Shown here one piece after another: positions 4,692 to 13,415 of a DNA stretch of 23,402 nucleotides. The translations under genes were made by a program, and so were the position numbers. The stretch comes from a virus. The DNA lies in the IMG/VR virus record IMGVR_UViG_3300042430_000035, positions 1-23,402 of that record; one strand, written 5' to 3'. Numbering within the stretch: the first letter of the stretch is position 1; each line of letters begins with the position of its first letter. The notes under the pieces are model-generated. The model was not told where the DNA came from, searched no databases, and worked only from the letters and a program-made list of their open reading frames with translations.

Positions 4692-7301
4692 ATGGCGGAT
4701 ATCAAATATAGTATTGATACAGATGTAAAGGGTAGCGTAAACCCCTTACAGCAATTACAAGGTCAGCTGGCCAAGACACAAGGTGCATTTAGCAGTCTTA
4801 AATCTGCCATTGGCACACTTGGTGTTGGTGCTTTAGTTGCCAGTGCTTATCAATTAGCAGATAGCCTAAGTGATATTGCTGATTCAAGCGGAATGGCATT
4901 GAAAAATGTTATGGGCTTTAGTCAAGCTATTGCCGCTTCAGGTGGCAGTGTTGATGGTGCTCTTAACGGCATTGGTCGTTTTAATCAAACACTAAGTTCT
5001 GCGGCTGAAGGTAGTAAACAAAGTCAAAATGCGTTTCTAGAACTTGGAATTACATTTGAAGAATTAAGAAGTCTAAGTGAACAAGATCTATTGGCGAGAA
5101 CTGTAAAAGGTCTAGCAGAAACTGGTGATAATGCCAAGCGTACTGCCATTGCTGTTGATATCTTTGGCAAGAGCTTTGCTTCTGTTGACTTTGGTAAAGT
5201 TAATGGTGATCTGCAAGATTTTATTAACAAAAGTGGTCTAAGTGCTGATGCAGTAAAAGCCGCAGGTGATGCCAGCGATAACTTTGCTTCTGCATTTAAA
5301 ACTCTGCAGTTACAAATACTTGCCGCACTAGAACCTATTAGTAAACTTGCTAAAAGTATAAACACTGCCAGTGACGCATTTAAGACATTTATTACTGTAA
5401 TTGTTCAAATAGGAACAATAGTTGCCACATTTTTTATACTAGGTCGTGCTGTTGCTCTTTTAGGAGCAGGTTTTGTAGCATTAAAATCTGGTGCTGCTGC
5501 CGTAGGAACAACTGTAAGTGTAGTGGTAAATGCTTTCCGCAATTGGGGAGCAATAAGTGGTCAACTTAATTCAATTGGTGGACTCTTAAGAGGAACATTA
5601 GTTGTTCTTAAAGGCACCATTGGTGACCTGGGTAAGTGGGCCATTTCCAGTATTCCTGGATTGGCCAGTTTAGGCCTAGCATTAGGTTATCTAGGTGACT
5701 ATGCAACTAGTGCCTATACAAAATTAAAATCATTATTAGGCATTGATCAACCAACCTTCCTAGATCAAAGTGAAGTAGACAGAGAAAACAAATTACTTCT
5801 TCAAAGATCAAAAGAACTAGAAAAAAATAAAGAAGACACACGCAAGATCAAAACTGAAAGTGAAAAACTTGCAATTGAATTAAACAAAGTTCTCAAAGCC
5901 TATCAAGACACTAATTCAGAAGCCAATAAAAAATATAAATTAGAAACAGATGCTATCAATCAAAGCGACAAGGCCAAAGCTCTAGCACAAGAAAGATTTG
6001 CAGCAGAGAAATCATTCAATCAAGAATTACAAAAACTACAAGATCAAATCAATGAAAAGCGTAACGCTGGCACACCAGTTGATCTAGCCGCTATACCTCA
6101 ACTTGAAGCCGCACAGGCCAAACTGCGTAAAGAATACGACAAACAAAAATCCAGCATTGATGGATTGGTTGAGTCTAGAATTAAAGCAGAAAGAGCTCAA
6201 CAACTTGACATATTCTCAACCTCACAGTTGATTGATCTACAGAACAAGAGCAATGATCTAAGTGAGCGTGCCGCTACAATGTTCTTGCCATTACAGGCCA
6301 AGGGTTATGCTGAATTAGAAATTGCAATTCGCAACACTGCCAAAGCCAAGATTGAAGCAGAAGAAGTGCGCCGTGGTGAGAAACTATCACCAGAAGAACA
6401 GACAGAATATTATAAGGCAGCACGACAAGGTATTGAAGCAGTAAAAGAATCTCAAGATCAGTTAAACATTGCCACAGAGAAATATAACCTGCAACAGTTT
6501 CAACTAAAAAGTCAACTAGATATGTATGACAAGATTCGTGATGTTCAATTTGAAATGGCATCTGTTGGAATGACTGCAATAGAAAAGAAGTTCTATGACA
6601 TTGAAGTGGCAGCAACAAAATCAGCAGAAGCACAAATTAGAGCAGAAGAACAAAGAACTGGTAGAAAATTAAGTGAAGATGAAGCATCAGCATACTATCA
6701 AGCCGCAATGCAAGGTGTAAAAGAATTGCAACAGGCAGAAGCTGATGCTTATGATATGAGCCGTAATGCAATAGTAGGATTAAGAAAAAGTATGGCTGAA
6801 TATGTTGACGATGCAACCAACGGTGCCAAAGCAGTTGAATCAGCATTTAAAACATTCTCTACGGGTATGGAAAATTACTTGGTTAAAGCAACCAAAAATA
6901 TGAAAGGCAGTTGGAAAGAGTTTGTTGCCAGTATGCTTGAAGAGCTACTACGCAGTCAGATTCGTCAGACTATGGCAGGCTTATTTCAAATAGGATTAGG
7001 TCAAACCAAAGGTGGCGGTGGTGGATTACTTGGAGGTAGTATAATTCCAGGCATATTGGCAGCAGGCGGTCCTGTTAGTGATCGTCGCCCTTACTTGGTA
7101 GGCGAGCGTGGTCCTGAACTATTCGTTCCTAATTCAGCAGGCTCAATGGTGCCTAACAGCGGACTTCAAGGTGGTGGCAATGTGACCTATAACATATCAG
7201 CAGTTGACGCAATGAGCTTCAAACAGATGATTGCAAAAGACCCAGGCTTTATTCACGCAATAGCAATGCAGGGTGGTAAATCAACACCTGCTAGGAGATA
7301 A
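4692..7301 (+). CDS. Tape measure protein
   Basis: This 869-residue protein sets tail length and helps DNA enter the cell. It is the longest gene of the tail-assembly block and follows the chaperone frameshift pair. It begins with a helical region (SIGTLGVGALVASAYQLADSL...). A strongly hydrophobic stretch at about residues 230-265 and a second at about 320-338 could enter the host membrane. Long charged coiled coils follow (about 360-520 and beyond). A segment of about 53 residues is duplicated (537-589 and 632-684). The C-terminus has the GGPVSDRRPYLVGERGPELF motif (GERGPELF at 804-811) seen at the end of many siphophage tape measures. AAGGAAG (4680-4686) precedes ATG. At about 1.5 angstrom per residue it predicts a tail near 130 nm. 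Confidence 0.92.
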   Translation: MADIKYSIDTDVKGSVNPLQQLQGQLAKTQGAFSSLKSAIGTLGVGALVASAYQLADSLSDIADSSGMALKNVMGFSQAIAASGGSVDGALNGIGRFNQTLSSAAEGSKQSQNAFLELGITFEELRSLSEQDLLARTVKGLAETGDNAKRTAIAVDIFGKSFASVDFGKVNGDLQDFINKSGLSADAVKAAGDASDNFASAFKTLQLQILAALEPISKLAKSINTASDAFKTFITVIVQIGTIVATFFILGRAVALLGAGFVALKSGAAAVGTTVSVVVNAFRNWGAISGQLNSIGGLLRGTLVVLKGTIGDLGKWAISSIPGLASLGLALGYLGDYATSAYTKLKSLLGIDQPTFLDQSEVDRENKLLLQRSKELEKNKEDTRKIKTESEKLAIELNKVLKAYQDTNSEANKKYKLETDAINQSDKAKALAQERFAAEKSFNQELQKLQDQINEKRNAGTPVDLAAIPQLEAAQAKLRKEYDKQKSSIDGLVESRIKAERAQQLDIFSTSQLIDLQNKSNDLSERAATMFLPLQAKGYAELEIAIRNTAKAKIEAEEVRRGEKLSPEEQTEYYKAARQGIEAVKESQDQLNIATEKYNLQQFQLKSQLDMYDKIRDVQFEMASVGMTAIEKKFYDIEVAATKSAEAQIRAEEQRTGRKLSEDEASAYYQAAMQGVKELQQAEADAYDMSRNAIVGLRKSMAEYVDDATNGAKAVESAFKTFSTGMENYLVKATKNMKGSWKEFVASMLEELLRSQIRQTMAGLFQIGLGQTKGGGGGLLGGSIIPGILAAGGPVSDRRPYLVGERGPELFVPNSAGSMVPNSGLQGGGNVTYNISAVDAMSFKQMIAKDPGFIHAIAMQGGKSTPARR
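6300..6743 (+). repeat. Internal duplication in the tape measure
   Basis: Residues 537-589 (nt 6300-6458) and 632-684 (nt 6585-6743) align at an offset of 95 residues. Shared patterns include KIEAEEVRRGEKLSPEEQ against QIRAEEQRTGRKLSEDEA, and YYKAARQGIEAVKE against YYQAAMQGVKELQQ. The DNA copies have diverged, so this is an old duplication. Adding such units would lengthen the tail in steps. Confidence 0.75.
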
Positions 7302-7303
7302 CA

Positions 7304-7684
7304 ATGACATTTCAATGGATAGTAAATCAGGCTGAAACAATCAGCATCAACAGAAAAAAGATGGTTGCTTCAACCACAGCCCGCGATGGCACAGTTCGTG
7401 CAGTTAGTCGTGGCACACAACCCAAACGCTTTGAAGTTAAACTACCAGATGGTATTCCTTGGACTGTGTTAAAAACAGATATTGCAGCCGCTGAAGTTCT
7501 TGATAGAATTACCACTGCCACAATATCATTACCCTATGCCAAGTTCCCTTGGTATTACAATAACACAGCACCAGCCAGTGATGAAAGTTATACTGTTCGC
7601 TGTATTCAGTTTCCAGAGTGGACAATCTTTAGCCGCAATCAAGTTAGTTGGAGTGGTCCTTTTGTGTTTCAAGAGGTAGTATAA
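7304..7684 (+). CDS. Minor tail protein (lambda gpM-like position)
   Basis: A 126-residue beta-rich protein starts two bases after the tape measure, with AGGAGA at 7293-7298. It opens MTFQWIVNQAETISINRKK and contains the strand pairs VRAVSRGTQPKRFEVKLPDG and SYTVRCIQFPEWTIFSRNQV, ending in WSGPFVFQEVV. Position and size match the first small tip protein below the tube (gpM-like, or the tube-proximal face of a distal tail protein). Its stop overlaps the next start (TAATG, 7682-7686). The family was not recognised by a specific motif. Confidence 0.6.
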   Translation: MTFQWIVNQAETISINRKKMVASTTARDGTVRAVSRGTQPKRFEVKLPDGIPWTVLKTDIAAAEVLDRITTATISLPYAKFPWYYNNTAPASDESYTVRCIQFPEWTIFSRNQVSWSGPFVFQEVV

Positions 7685-8265
7685 TGTCTGTACTAAGTTT
7701 AACAGGTTATGGCAGCATTGAAAGTAATCTATTCATTAAGATTACTCTAACAGGTTCAACATTATTGTTTAGTGACAGATTAGTATCAACAACCATTGGT
7801 GGTGATACCTATGTTGGACTGGGAAAATTACTAAGCATTAGTGGAAGTAGTAGTGAACTTCGCAGCACTAGCGGTGAAATAACTATAGGCATCAGTGGTG
7901 TCCCAGACTCAATGATCAGTGACATTGTTGCTGCCAATATCAAAGGCAATCCAGTTAGAGTCTTAAGAGGTTTGTTTGATGCTTCCACTGGCACATTTCT
8001 AAGTGCAGTTGCTGGCAATCCAGTAAATCGCTTTGTGGGCTATGTAAACAATATTAGTTTAGAAGAAGAATATGATGTTGACAGTAGAGATAGTAGCAAT
8101 ATCCTGCTTCTTACCTGTGCCAGCAATGTTGATATCCTAGACAACAAGATAGCGGGACGCAAGACCAATCCAGCCAGTCAAAAGAAGTTTTATTCTACTG
8201 ACATTTCAATGGATCGTGTGCCTAGTTTAGAAAGCAGTTACTTTGATTTTGGAGCTAAAAAATGA
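7684..8265 (+). CDS. Minor tail protein (lambda gpL-like position)
   Basis: The frame is open from 7648, but the likely start is ATG 7684, which overlaps the previous stop and has AAGAGG at 7669-7674. This gives 193 residues. It starts MSVLSLTGYGSIESNLFIKI, has strands typical of tip hub proteins (STTIGGDTYVGLGKLLSISG, ELRSTSGEITIGISGVPDSM) and a NRFVGYVNNISLEEEYD segment. It ends in RKTNPASQKKFYSTDISMDRVP, where L-like proteins describe the transition to the central fibre. It lacks the iron-sulphur cysteine cluster of lambda gpL: only Cys in LLTCASN is seen. The stop overlaps the next start by four bases (ATGA). Confidence 0.65.
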   Translation: MSVLSLTGYGSIESNLFIKITLTGSTLLFSDRLVSTTIGGDTYVGLGKLLSISGSSSELRSTSGEITIGISGVPDSMISDIVAANIKGNPVRVLRGLFDASTGTFLSAVAGNPVNRFVGYVNNISLEEEYDVDSRDSSNILLLTCASNVDILDNKIAGRKTNPASQKKFYSTDISMDRVPSLESSYFDFGAKK

Positions 8266-9044
8266 GTTGGTTAGATGATTTAAGCAGTCTAGGAAGTGCA
8301 ATCTTTAGAAGTGAGGCTTCAAAAAATATTGCAATCAGTGTGGCTAAAACGGCCGCATTAGGTCTAATACTAACTCAAGTTAATAAGAGTGTAAACAAAG
8401 GCAATTCAAAACCTGAAACGGCTAAAACTGCTCAACCTGATAGATTTGTTCGCGAACAATTGAGCCCAGATACTAATCACGCAATTCCAGTGATTTATGG
8501 AACAGCATTTACCAAAGGCATTATTACAGATGCAGTACTAAGTGGTGACAACAAAACAATGACCTATTGCATTACCATTTGCGAAAAGACAGGCACATTG
8601 TTAAGCACAGGTGCTGCTAGTTCATTTACATTCAACTCAGTGTTTTTAAACTCAGGCCTAGTTACATTTCAAGGTGATGGTATCACAGTGCAATCAATAA
8701 CAGATGCTGATGGCAATGTTAACAATAAAATGAATGGCTTGATTAAAATCTATTGTTTTAATAATGGTAGCAACAGTCCAGTAGTTCCACAGGGGTATAC
8801 TAACGGCAGTCTAGGCTATGCGTCTGGTATTATGCCAAATTGGACTGCTTTTCACGCAATGACCAACTTGGTATTTGCCATTGTTCGTGTTGAATACAAC
8901 AAAGAGCGTGATGTTACCAGTCTAGGTGAAATTGAATTCAAACTTACAAACTCAATGACCTTACCTGGTGATTGTGTAAATGATTATATGAGAAATACCA
9001 GATATGGTGCTGGCATTCCAGATGCGGAGATCTACAGCGTATGA
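8262..9044 (+). CDS. Tail tip protein J-like, N-terminal piece
   Basis: A 260-residue protein with an N-terminal helical segment (about residues 18-45, EASKNIAISVAKTAALGLIL). Next comes the start of a J-like central tip protein: HAIPVIYGTAFTKGIITDAV, CEKTGTLLS, and near the end MTNLVFAIVRVEYNKERDV and DYMRNTRYGAGIPDAEIYSV. In tip proteins of this type the YGAGIP segment is normally followed without a break by a SLxxLNxY segment and then the rest of the hub. Here the frame ends just after YGAGIPDAEIYSV, and the SLTELNGY continuation is found at the very start of the next ORF, one frame away, with an ATGA overlap. The hub therefore appears to be genetically split. Translational coupling should give matched amounts of the pieces. 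Confidence 0.75.
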   Translation: MSWLDDLSSLGSAIFRSEASKNIAISVAKTAALGLILTQVNKSVNKGNSKPETAKTAQPDRFVREQLSPDTNHAIPVIYGTAFTKGIITDAVLSGDNKTMTYCITICEKTGTLLSTGAASSFTFNSVFLNSGLVTFQGDGITVQSITDADGNVNNKMNGLIKIYCFNNGSNSPVVPQGYTNGSLGYASGIMPNWTAFHAMTNLVFAIVRVEYNKERDVTSLGEIEFKLTNSMTLPGDCVNDYMRNTRYGAGIPDAEIYSV

Positions 9045-11422
9045 ACAGTCTAACAGAATTAAATGGGTATGCATCAGCACTAAGTTTTGAATTTACAGAT
9101 AACAGAAGTGCTACTGTTACCTTTGATAGATCAACAGGGACAGCTCAGTCAGCTATTATTGATAAGGGTTTTGCGCTAACAACACCAATTGGCATTGAAA
9201 TAACAGAAATTATTAATAGTGATGTTTCTGCTCCAACTTACACAATAAATGTTAGTGCAGTTGCTGGAACTACTGTAACTTGGGCCACATTGCCTACAGG
9301 AGTAACATCTTCAATTGTAAGTGCTGGCGTCTACAGACTGTCAGGACTAAAAACAAAAGCTCAATGGGACGCTGTTAAGGTTGCTACGGTTACACCTCCA
9401 TCAAATTATAATGGAATTTTTGCCTTTACTAGTACCATTGCCTATTATAGTCAAGCAGATGGAAACCAAACAAAAAGTTGGACTACTACACTTACAGTTA
9501 ATGATGTTGTGTTCTTAACGACTCCTCTTGAATTTATCTATCCAGCATCAGCAACAACTACAATTTTAAACACCACACAAATTGTTAATGTTGATGCCAG
9601 TTATCCTGGAACCACTTGGACTGTGGTTGCTACACCAAGTAGCATTGCCAGTGTGTCTACATTTACAACTACAGGCACAGGCGGGTCATTCTCTGTAAAT
9701 GCCTCAACCAAAGTTATTACTATTAGCGGAACACGAGCACAGGTTAATTCTAGACTGGCTGGATTGCAAATTACCAGCAATGCTACATCAATTGATTTTT
9801 CAATAACCTATGCACTATCAAATAATCTAAATGCTACTACAGACAGCGTTATTCACATTATGTCAAGCCAAGGATTATTATATCTTGGTGCTGTAACAAC
9901 GCCTACAATTTATTTTATAGAAGATGCTGTAACTTCAGCAACGGGCGTTCCATTGATTACTGATAGTGCTTATGATGGTTCAGGTGCATATACATTTACA
10001 GTAACTCCAAGTACTGCAAGTGCTGTAAGTTTATTATCAACTACAGGAACAGAAGGTTCTCAAAGTTTTAATAGTTCAACTAAAGTTCTCACAGTCACTG
10101 GAACACGCAGTGAGATTAACACTAGAATGGCAACATTAACTATTAAAACAGGTGTTGATTGGGCAACAGATTTTACCTTAAGTTATTCAGTGTCAACACC
10201 AAGAGCTGATACTGCCACTAAATTACAGGTTATGGCCATTTCCAGTAACGACACTGAAATAACCAATATGAACATTACTAGAAGTTATTTTGCCAATCGT
10301 GAAAATACTATTTTTGCAACTGATATTCCCTACATCAGCGATTTTGATAACACTGAAGGAGACAATTATACTATTTCTTTTGCAAGTGCTTTAGGACTAT
10401 TTGGCTTTGCAACTGAAACTCCTGTTTCAACTTTGACCTTTACTGGAACCAAAGCACAATGCAATGCCAAGTTTGCTGCCGTTAGATTCTGGCCAACAGG
10501 CGGAGTAAGTTCTAACGGAACATTCACATATATTCAACAAAAGAACAGTGTTCAACAGGTAAATCAAAATGTAACATTAACTGGTACTGCTGCCAGTTAT
10601 AATAATGCAAGAAGTTTTATTTTTACTTCAAGCCAAAATTATACTCCAACCTATGAAGATCTAACATATGGCAATTTTGAAATTGTTGTAATTGGTGGCG
10701 GTGGTGGCGGCGGTACTTTTGGCGGTACTGGTGGTTGTGCTGGTCAAGTGATAACAGCATCTAATGTTTCCATAACTAATCAAACCTACAGTATTATTAT
10801 TGGATCAGGAGGTGCTGGTGGTATTGCAGGAGTACCTTTTGTGTCAAGCGCCACTGATGGTGTACCTGGTTCAAATACCACGGCTTTTGGTTATACTGCA
10901 ATTGGAGGAAGTGGTGGTACAACAGCTGACAATGTTGTCTACAATAATATAAGACCTCAAAGCGGAAATGGCTTCCTAACTGGCCTTAGTTATTTTAACG
11001 GATATTATGACAGAGCAGGCGGTGGAGGTGGAGGTGGGTCAACCAGCAATGGTTCTAATCCCAATGAGACTGGCTTGGCTCCTAATGATACGCCAGCAGG
11101 AGGTACTGTTGTTAGAGGCGGGTTTGGTGGTAATTTTACCACCATCACTTGGGATGATTCAACAAATTCAATGTTTGGATATTATGCCGCTGGTGGAGCT
11201 GGTGGTCATACATCAACTCAAACTGTAAGAAATGGTCTAGGACAAGGAAACACTAGAACTTACCCAAATTCCAGTATTGCAGGAAGAGGTGGTAATGCCA
11301 GCACTAATCCTACAAGTGCTAATCCAAACAGCGGCTCTGGCGGCGGTGGCGGCGGTGCTAAGTCACAAAATGGCGCTAATGGCGGCAGCGGAATAGTTGG
11401 CGTTAGAATAACTTCAAAATAA
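9041..11422 (+). CDS. Tail tip middle piece: J-like start plus beta-repeats and glycine-rich adhesin
   Basis: A 793-residue protein. Residues 1-24 (NSLTELNGYASALSF) continue the J-like hub of the previous gene. From about residue 50 to 520 there are about four beta-repeats spaced 115-130 residues apart. They are marked by LSGLKTKAQWDAVKV (about 100), ISGTRAQVNSRLAGL (228), VTGTRSEINTRMATL (352) and FTGTKAQCNAKFAAV (467). From about 542 (NFEIVVIGGGGGGG) to the end lies a glycine-rich domain closing in GGSGIVGVRITSK. Such domains occur at the tips of many marine phage fibres and are thought to bind receptors, as the polyglycine helices of T4-type gp38 adhesins do. Translation is coupled to the upstream gene. 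The stop is followed, in the same frame, by a ribosome binding site and the next ORF. Confidence 0.75.
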   Translation: MNSLTELNGYASALSFEFTDNRSATVTFDRSTGTAQSAIIDKGFALTTPIGIEITEIINSDVSAPTYTINVSAVAGTTVTWATLPTGVTSSIVSAGVYRLSGLKTKAQWDAVKVATVTPPSNYNGIFAFTSTIAYYSQADGNQTKSWTTTLTVNDVVFLTTPLEFIYPASATTTILNTTQIVNVDASYPGTTWTVVATPSSIASVSTFTTTGTGGSFSVNASTKVITISGTRAQVNSRLAGLQITSNATSIDFSITYALSNNLNATTDSVIHIMSSQGLLYLGAVTTPTIYFIEDAVTSATGVPLITDSAYDGSGAYTFTVTPSTASAVSLLSTTGTEGSQSFNSSTKVLTVTGTRSEINTRMATLTIKTGVDWATDFTLSYSVSTPRADTATKLQVMAISSNDTEITNMNITRSYFANRENTIFATDIPYISDFDNTEGDNYTISFASALGLFGFATETPVSTLTFTGTKAQCNAKFAAVRFWPTGGVSSNGTFTYIQQKNSVQQVNQNVTLTGTAASYNNARSFIFTSSQNYTPTYEDLTYGNFEIVVIGGGGGGGTFGGTGGCAGQVITASNVSITNQTYSIIIGSGGAGGIAGVPFVSSATDGVPGSNTTAFGYTAIGGSGGTTADNVVYNNIRPQSGNGFLTGLSYFNGYYDRAGGGGGGGSTSNGSNPNETGLAPNDTPAGGTVVRGGFGGNFTTITWDDSTNSMFGYYAAGGAGGHTSTQTVRNGLGQGNTRTYPNSSIAGRGGNASTNPTSANPNSGSGGGGGGAKSQNGANGGSGIVGVRITSK
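10694..11357 (+). repeat. Three GGN triplet tracts in the adhesin region
   Basis: G-rich, in-frame GGN tracts lie at about 10694-10713, 11018-11038 and 11331-11357, encoding runs of 6-7 glycines. They are the cores of the glycine-rich domain. In-frame triplet repeats can change length without losing the frame. Confidence 0.6.
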
Positions 11423-11431
11423 GGAAAAACA

Positions 11432-13291
11432 ATGCCAAGTTCAATATATCAACCATTAAACATTAACGGTGTTGTTTCAACAGACAAGACAGCACTACAA
11501 AACCTAAACGATCTTTGCACAGCCGCAGGAGCGTTTCTAACCTTTGATATTAGTCAAGGCAAGTGGGCTGTAATTATAAACACCACAGGATCTAGCATCA
11601 AGAGTTTTAACAACTCTAATATCATTGGCAGTATCAATGTCAGCGAAACAGGAGTGTCAGAACTTTATAACAGTTGCAGTCTAGAGTTTCCGCATAGAAC
11701 ACTACAAGATCAAACTGACTTTGTTGAAGTTACAATACCAAATGAAAATAGATATGCCAATGAAGTAGACAACACTCTCAACATTCAAAGCAATCTTATC
11801 AATGATCCTGTGCAGGCACAATACATTGCCAGCGTTGAACTTAAACAAAGCAGACTCAACAAAATCATAACTTTTACCACTGACTACACAGCCTTGGGGC
11901 TAAAAGCAGGTGATCTCATTGATGTCACTGCTTCAATGTATGGATATAGCAGTAAAGTGTTTCGTGTAACTCGCATTGAAGAAGTAGATGAAGAAGGCAT
12001 CACAATTAACATTACTGCTCTAGAATATTCAGCAGATGTTTACTCAACCGCTGGTCTAGTTGCAGTTGAAAAGACCAAGAAGACAGGTATTCAACTTAAA
12101 GAAAACAACGAAACTCTACAGGATCTAGATGATGCCAAGGTTGCTTTAAGTATTGGTCGTATGCTGGCTGCCAATGTGGGCTTGGGCATTGTGAATAGTC
12201 TATTGAACAAATTGTTTGGTCGTCAACAGATTGGCACGGATGCTAATGGTAATCCAATTTACAGTAAACAGACAAAACCAGTAGATGACGCTGCAAAAAA
12301 TTTAGACAAAGTGCTTGGCAGTGCCAGAGCTCCTTTATTAACAACTATTTCAGCAGGTGGAACATTATGTGAAGGTGCCTCAAAGACTATTACAGTTGGG
12401 CACTCCTGTACCAGTTGTTTATTTGATATACCAGCAATAGACTATCCTTACACAATCACTGGTATATCAGCAGGAGATATTTCAATACCTCTTACTGGCA
12501 ATGTCACAGTAACTAATGGTGCAGGAGCACTAACATTTACTGCTACCTCTGATGGCACAACAGAAGGCAGTGAAACTGCCACAATTACCATTGGTACATT
12601 AACTACTACAGTAATAATTTATGATAATGTTGCATCAGGTCTAGTTTCAGCAACCCGTAATAATGCCAGCATTACAGAAGGAGGTAGTTCAATTGTAACA
12701 TTGACCGCAACTGGTGCAGGACTAAATGCCACATTTCCTTATACTATAACAGGAACTGCCACAGGCAAAGTGTCAAGCCCTGCACTAACTGGCACAGTAA
12801 CTACCAGCAGTGGCACAGCTACCTTAACTATCTCAACTACAGATGATGGTGTTTACCAAGGCACACAAGGACTAACAATAACATTTGGTACTTCAAGTGC
12901 CAATCCTTGTGCAACTGGAACTACGGTATCTACCAGTATCACAGTATTAGACAATGAATCAGCACCTCCAACTGATGTTACTCGTCAATATGTATTAACT
13001 CCAGTAGTTTGGGAAGGCGTGTATGATGGAACTACAGGGCAAATGAAATCAATATTTGTATCAAGCTCTGCCTATATGCCATTGCCGCTGGCAGGCGAAT
13101 CTACAGTAAATGTTCCAGTGACTCTAAGTGTAAGTCAAGGTAATCCAAGTTCAATAACTATCGTTTCAACTAGAGCAATTTCTCTTACAGTCTTAGGCGG
13201 AACATTATTAGAACCAATTACTTCATTCAACACAGTTGCTCCAAGCACAGCAGTCACAGGCACCAGAACACAGGTGTGGGGCTATTACTAA
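11432..13291 (+). CDS. Tail tip protein J-like, C-terminal piece with two Calx-beta-like repeats
   Basis: A 619-residue protein with AAGGAA at 11421-11426. It starts abruptly in the middle of the J-like hub: IYQPLNINGVVSTDKTAL, NDLCTAAGAFLTFDISQGKW and AVIIN are the segments expected after the SLxxLNxY motif found 2.3 kb upstream. The hub part continues to about residue 290 (NIQSNLINDPVQAQYIASVE; LGLKAGDLIDVTASMYGY; ITINITALEYSADVYS). Then come two tandem beta domains (about 309-400 and 405-505). Each has a short EG motif (CEGAS; ITEGGSS), a PYTITG strand, a late Thr-rich GT(E/Q) segment (TTEGSETATITIG; YQGTQGLTITFG) and a closing strand (TVIIYDN; ITVLDN), like Calx-beta folds. The first has a Cys cluster (CEG...CTSC). 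A C-terminal beta domain of about 110 residues follows. It is the same frame as the ORF before, separated by only TAA and three codons. Confidence 0.75.
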   Translation: MPSSIYQPLNINGVVSTDKTALQNLNDLCTAAGAFLTFDISQGKWAVIINTTGSSIKSFNNSNIIGSINVSETGVSELYNSCSLEFPHRTLQDQTDFVEVTIPNENRYANEVDNTLNIQSNLINDPVQAQYIASVELKQSRLNKIITFTTDYTALGLKAGDLIDVTASMYGYSSKVFRVTRIEEVDEEGITINITALEYSADVYSTAGLVAVEKTKKTGIQLKENNETLQDLDDAKVALSIGRMLAANVGLGIVNSLLNKLFGRQQIGTDANGNPIYSKQTKPVDDAAKNLDKVLGSARAPLLTTISAGGTLCEGASKTITVGHSCTSCLFDIPAIDYPYTITGISAGDISIPLTGNVTVTNGAGALTFTATSDGTTEGSETATITIGTLTTTVIIYDNVASGLVSATRNNASITEGGSSIVTLTATGAGLNATFPYTITGTATGKVSSPALTGTVTTSSGTATLTISTTDDGVYQGTQGLTITFGTSSANPCATGTTVSTSITVLDNESAPPTDVTRQYVLTPVVWEGVYDGTTGQMKSIFVSSSAYMPLPLAGESTVNVPVTLSVSQGNPSSITIVSTRAISLTVLGGTLLEPITSFNTVAPSTAVTGTRTQVWGYY

Positions 13292-13329
13292 TCTTTTTCT
13301 ACCTTTTTTCAATGATTTTTGAGGATTTG

Positions 13330-13337
13330 TGTAAATA
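13330..13337 (+). promoter_or_regulatory. Late-promoter-like motif TGTAAATA before gene 13416
   Basis: TGTAAATA matches seven of eight positions of TATAAATA. It lies in a 124-base intergenic gap, 79 bases before the start of the next gene. A T-rich stretch (13292-13320) precedes it without a clear terminator stem. With the terminator at 13877 it would frame a single-gene transcript. Confidence 0.45.
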
Positions 13338-13360
13338 CAATGTCAAAAACATTTTGACCA

Positions 13361-13391
13361 TAGACAACCCTATGTTGTCTAGTCAGACAAC
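13361..13391 (+). promoter_or_regulatory. Two mutually exclusive hairpins in the 5' leader of gene 13416
   Basis: TAGACAAC (13361-13368) pairs with GTTGTCTA (13374-13381) across the loop CCTAT. GTTGTCT (13374-13380) can instead pair with AGACAAC (13385-13391) across AGTC. The middle arm is shared, so only one hairpin can form at a time. Another hairpin (GTCAAAA/TTTTGAC, 13342-13358) is upstream, and the ribosome binding site AAGGAG (13404-13409) follows. The layout suits a regulatory leader or a protein-binding site. No known family is recognised. Confidence 0.5.
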
Positions 13392-13415
13392 ATATTCAAA
13401 ACAAAGGAGACTATT

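Noticed and set aside
5934-5941. TATAAATT late-promoter-like match in the tape measure
   Set aside because: It lies in AT-rich coding sequence (KKYKLE codons) with no gene start nearby and is best explained by chance.
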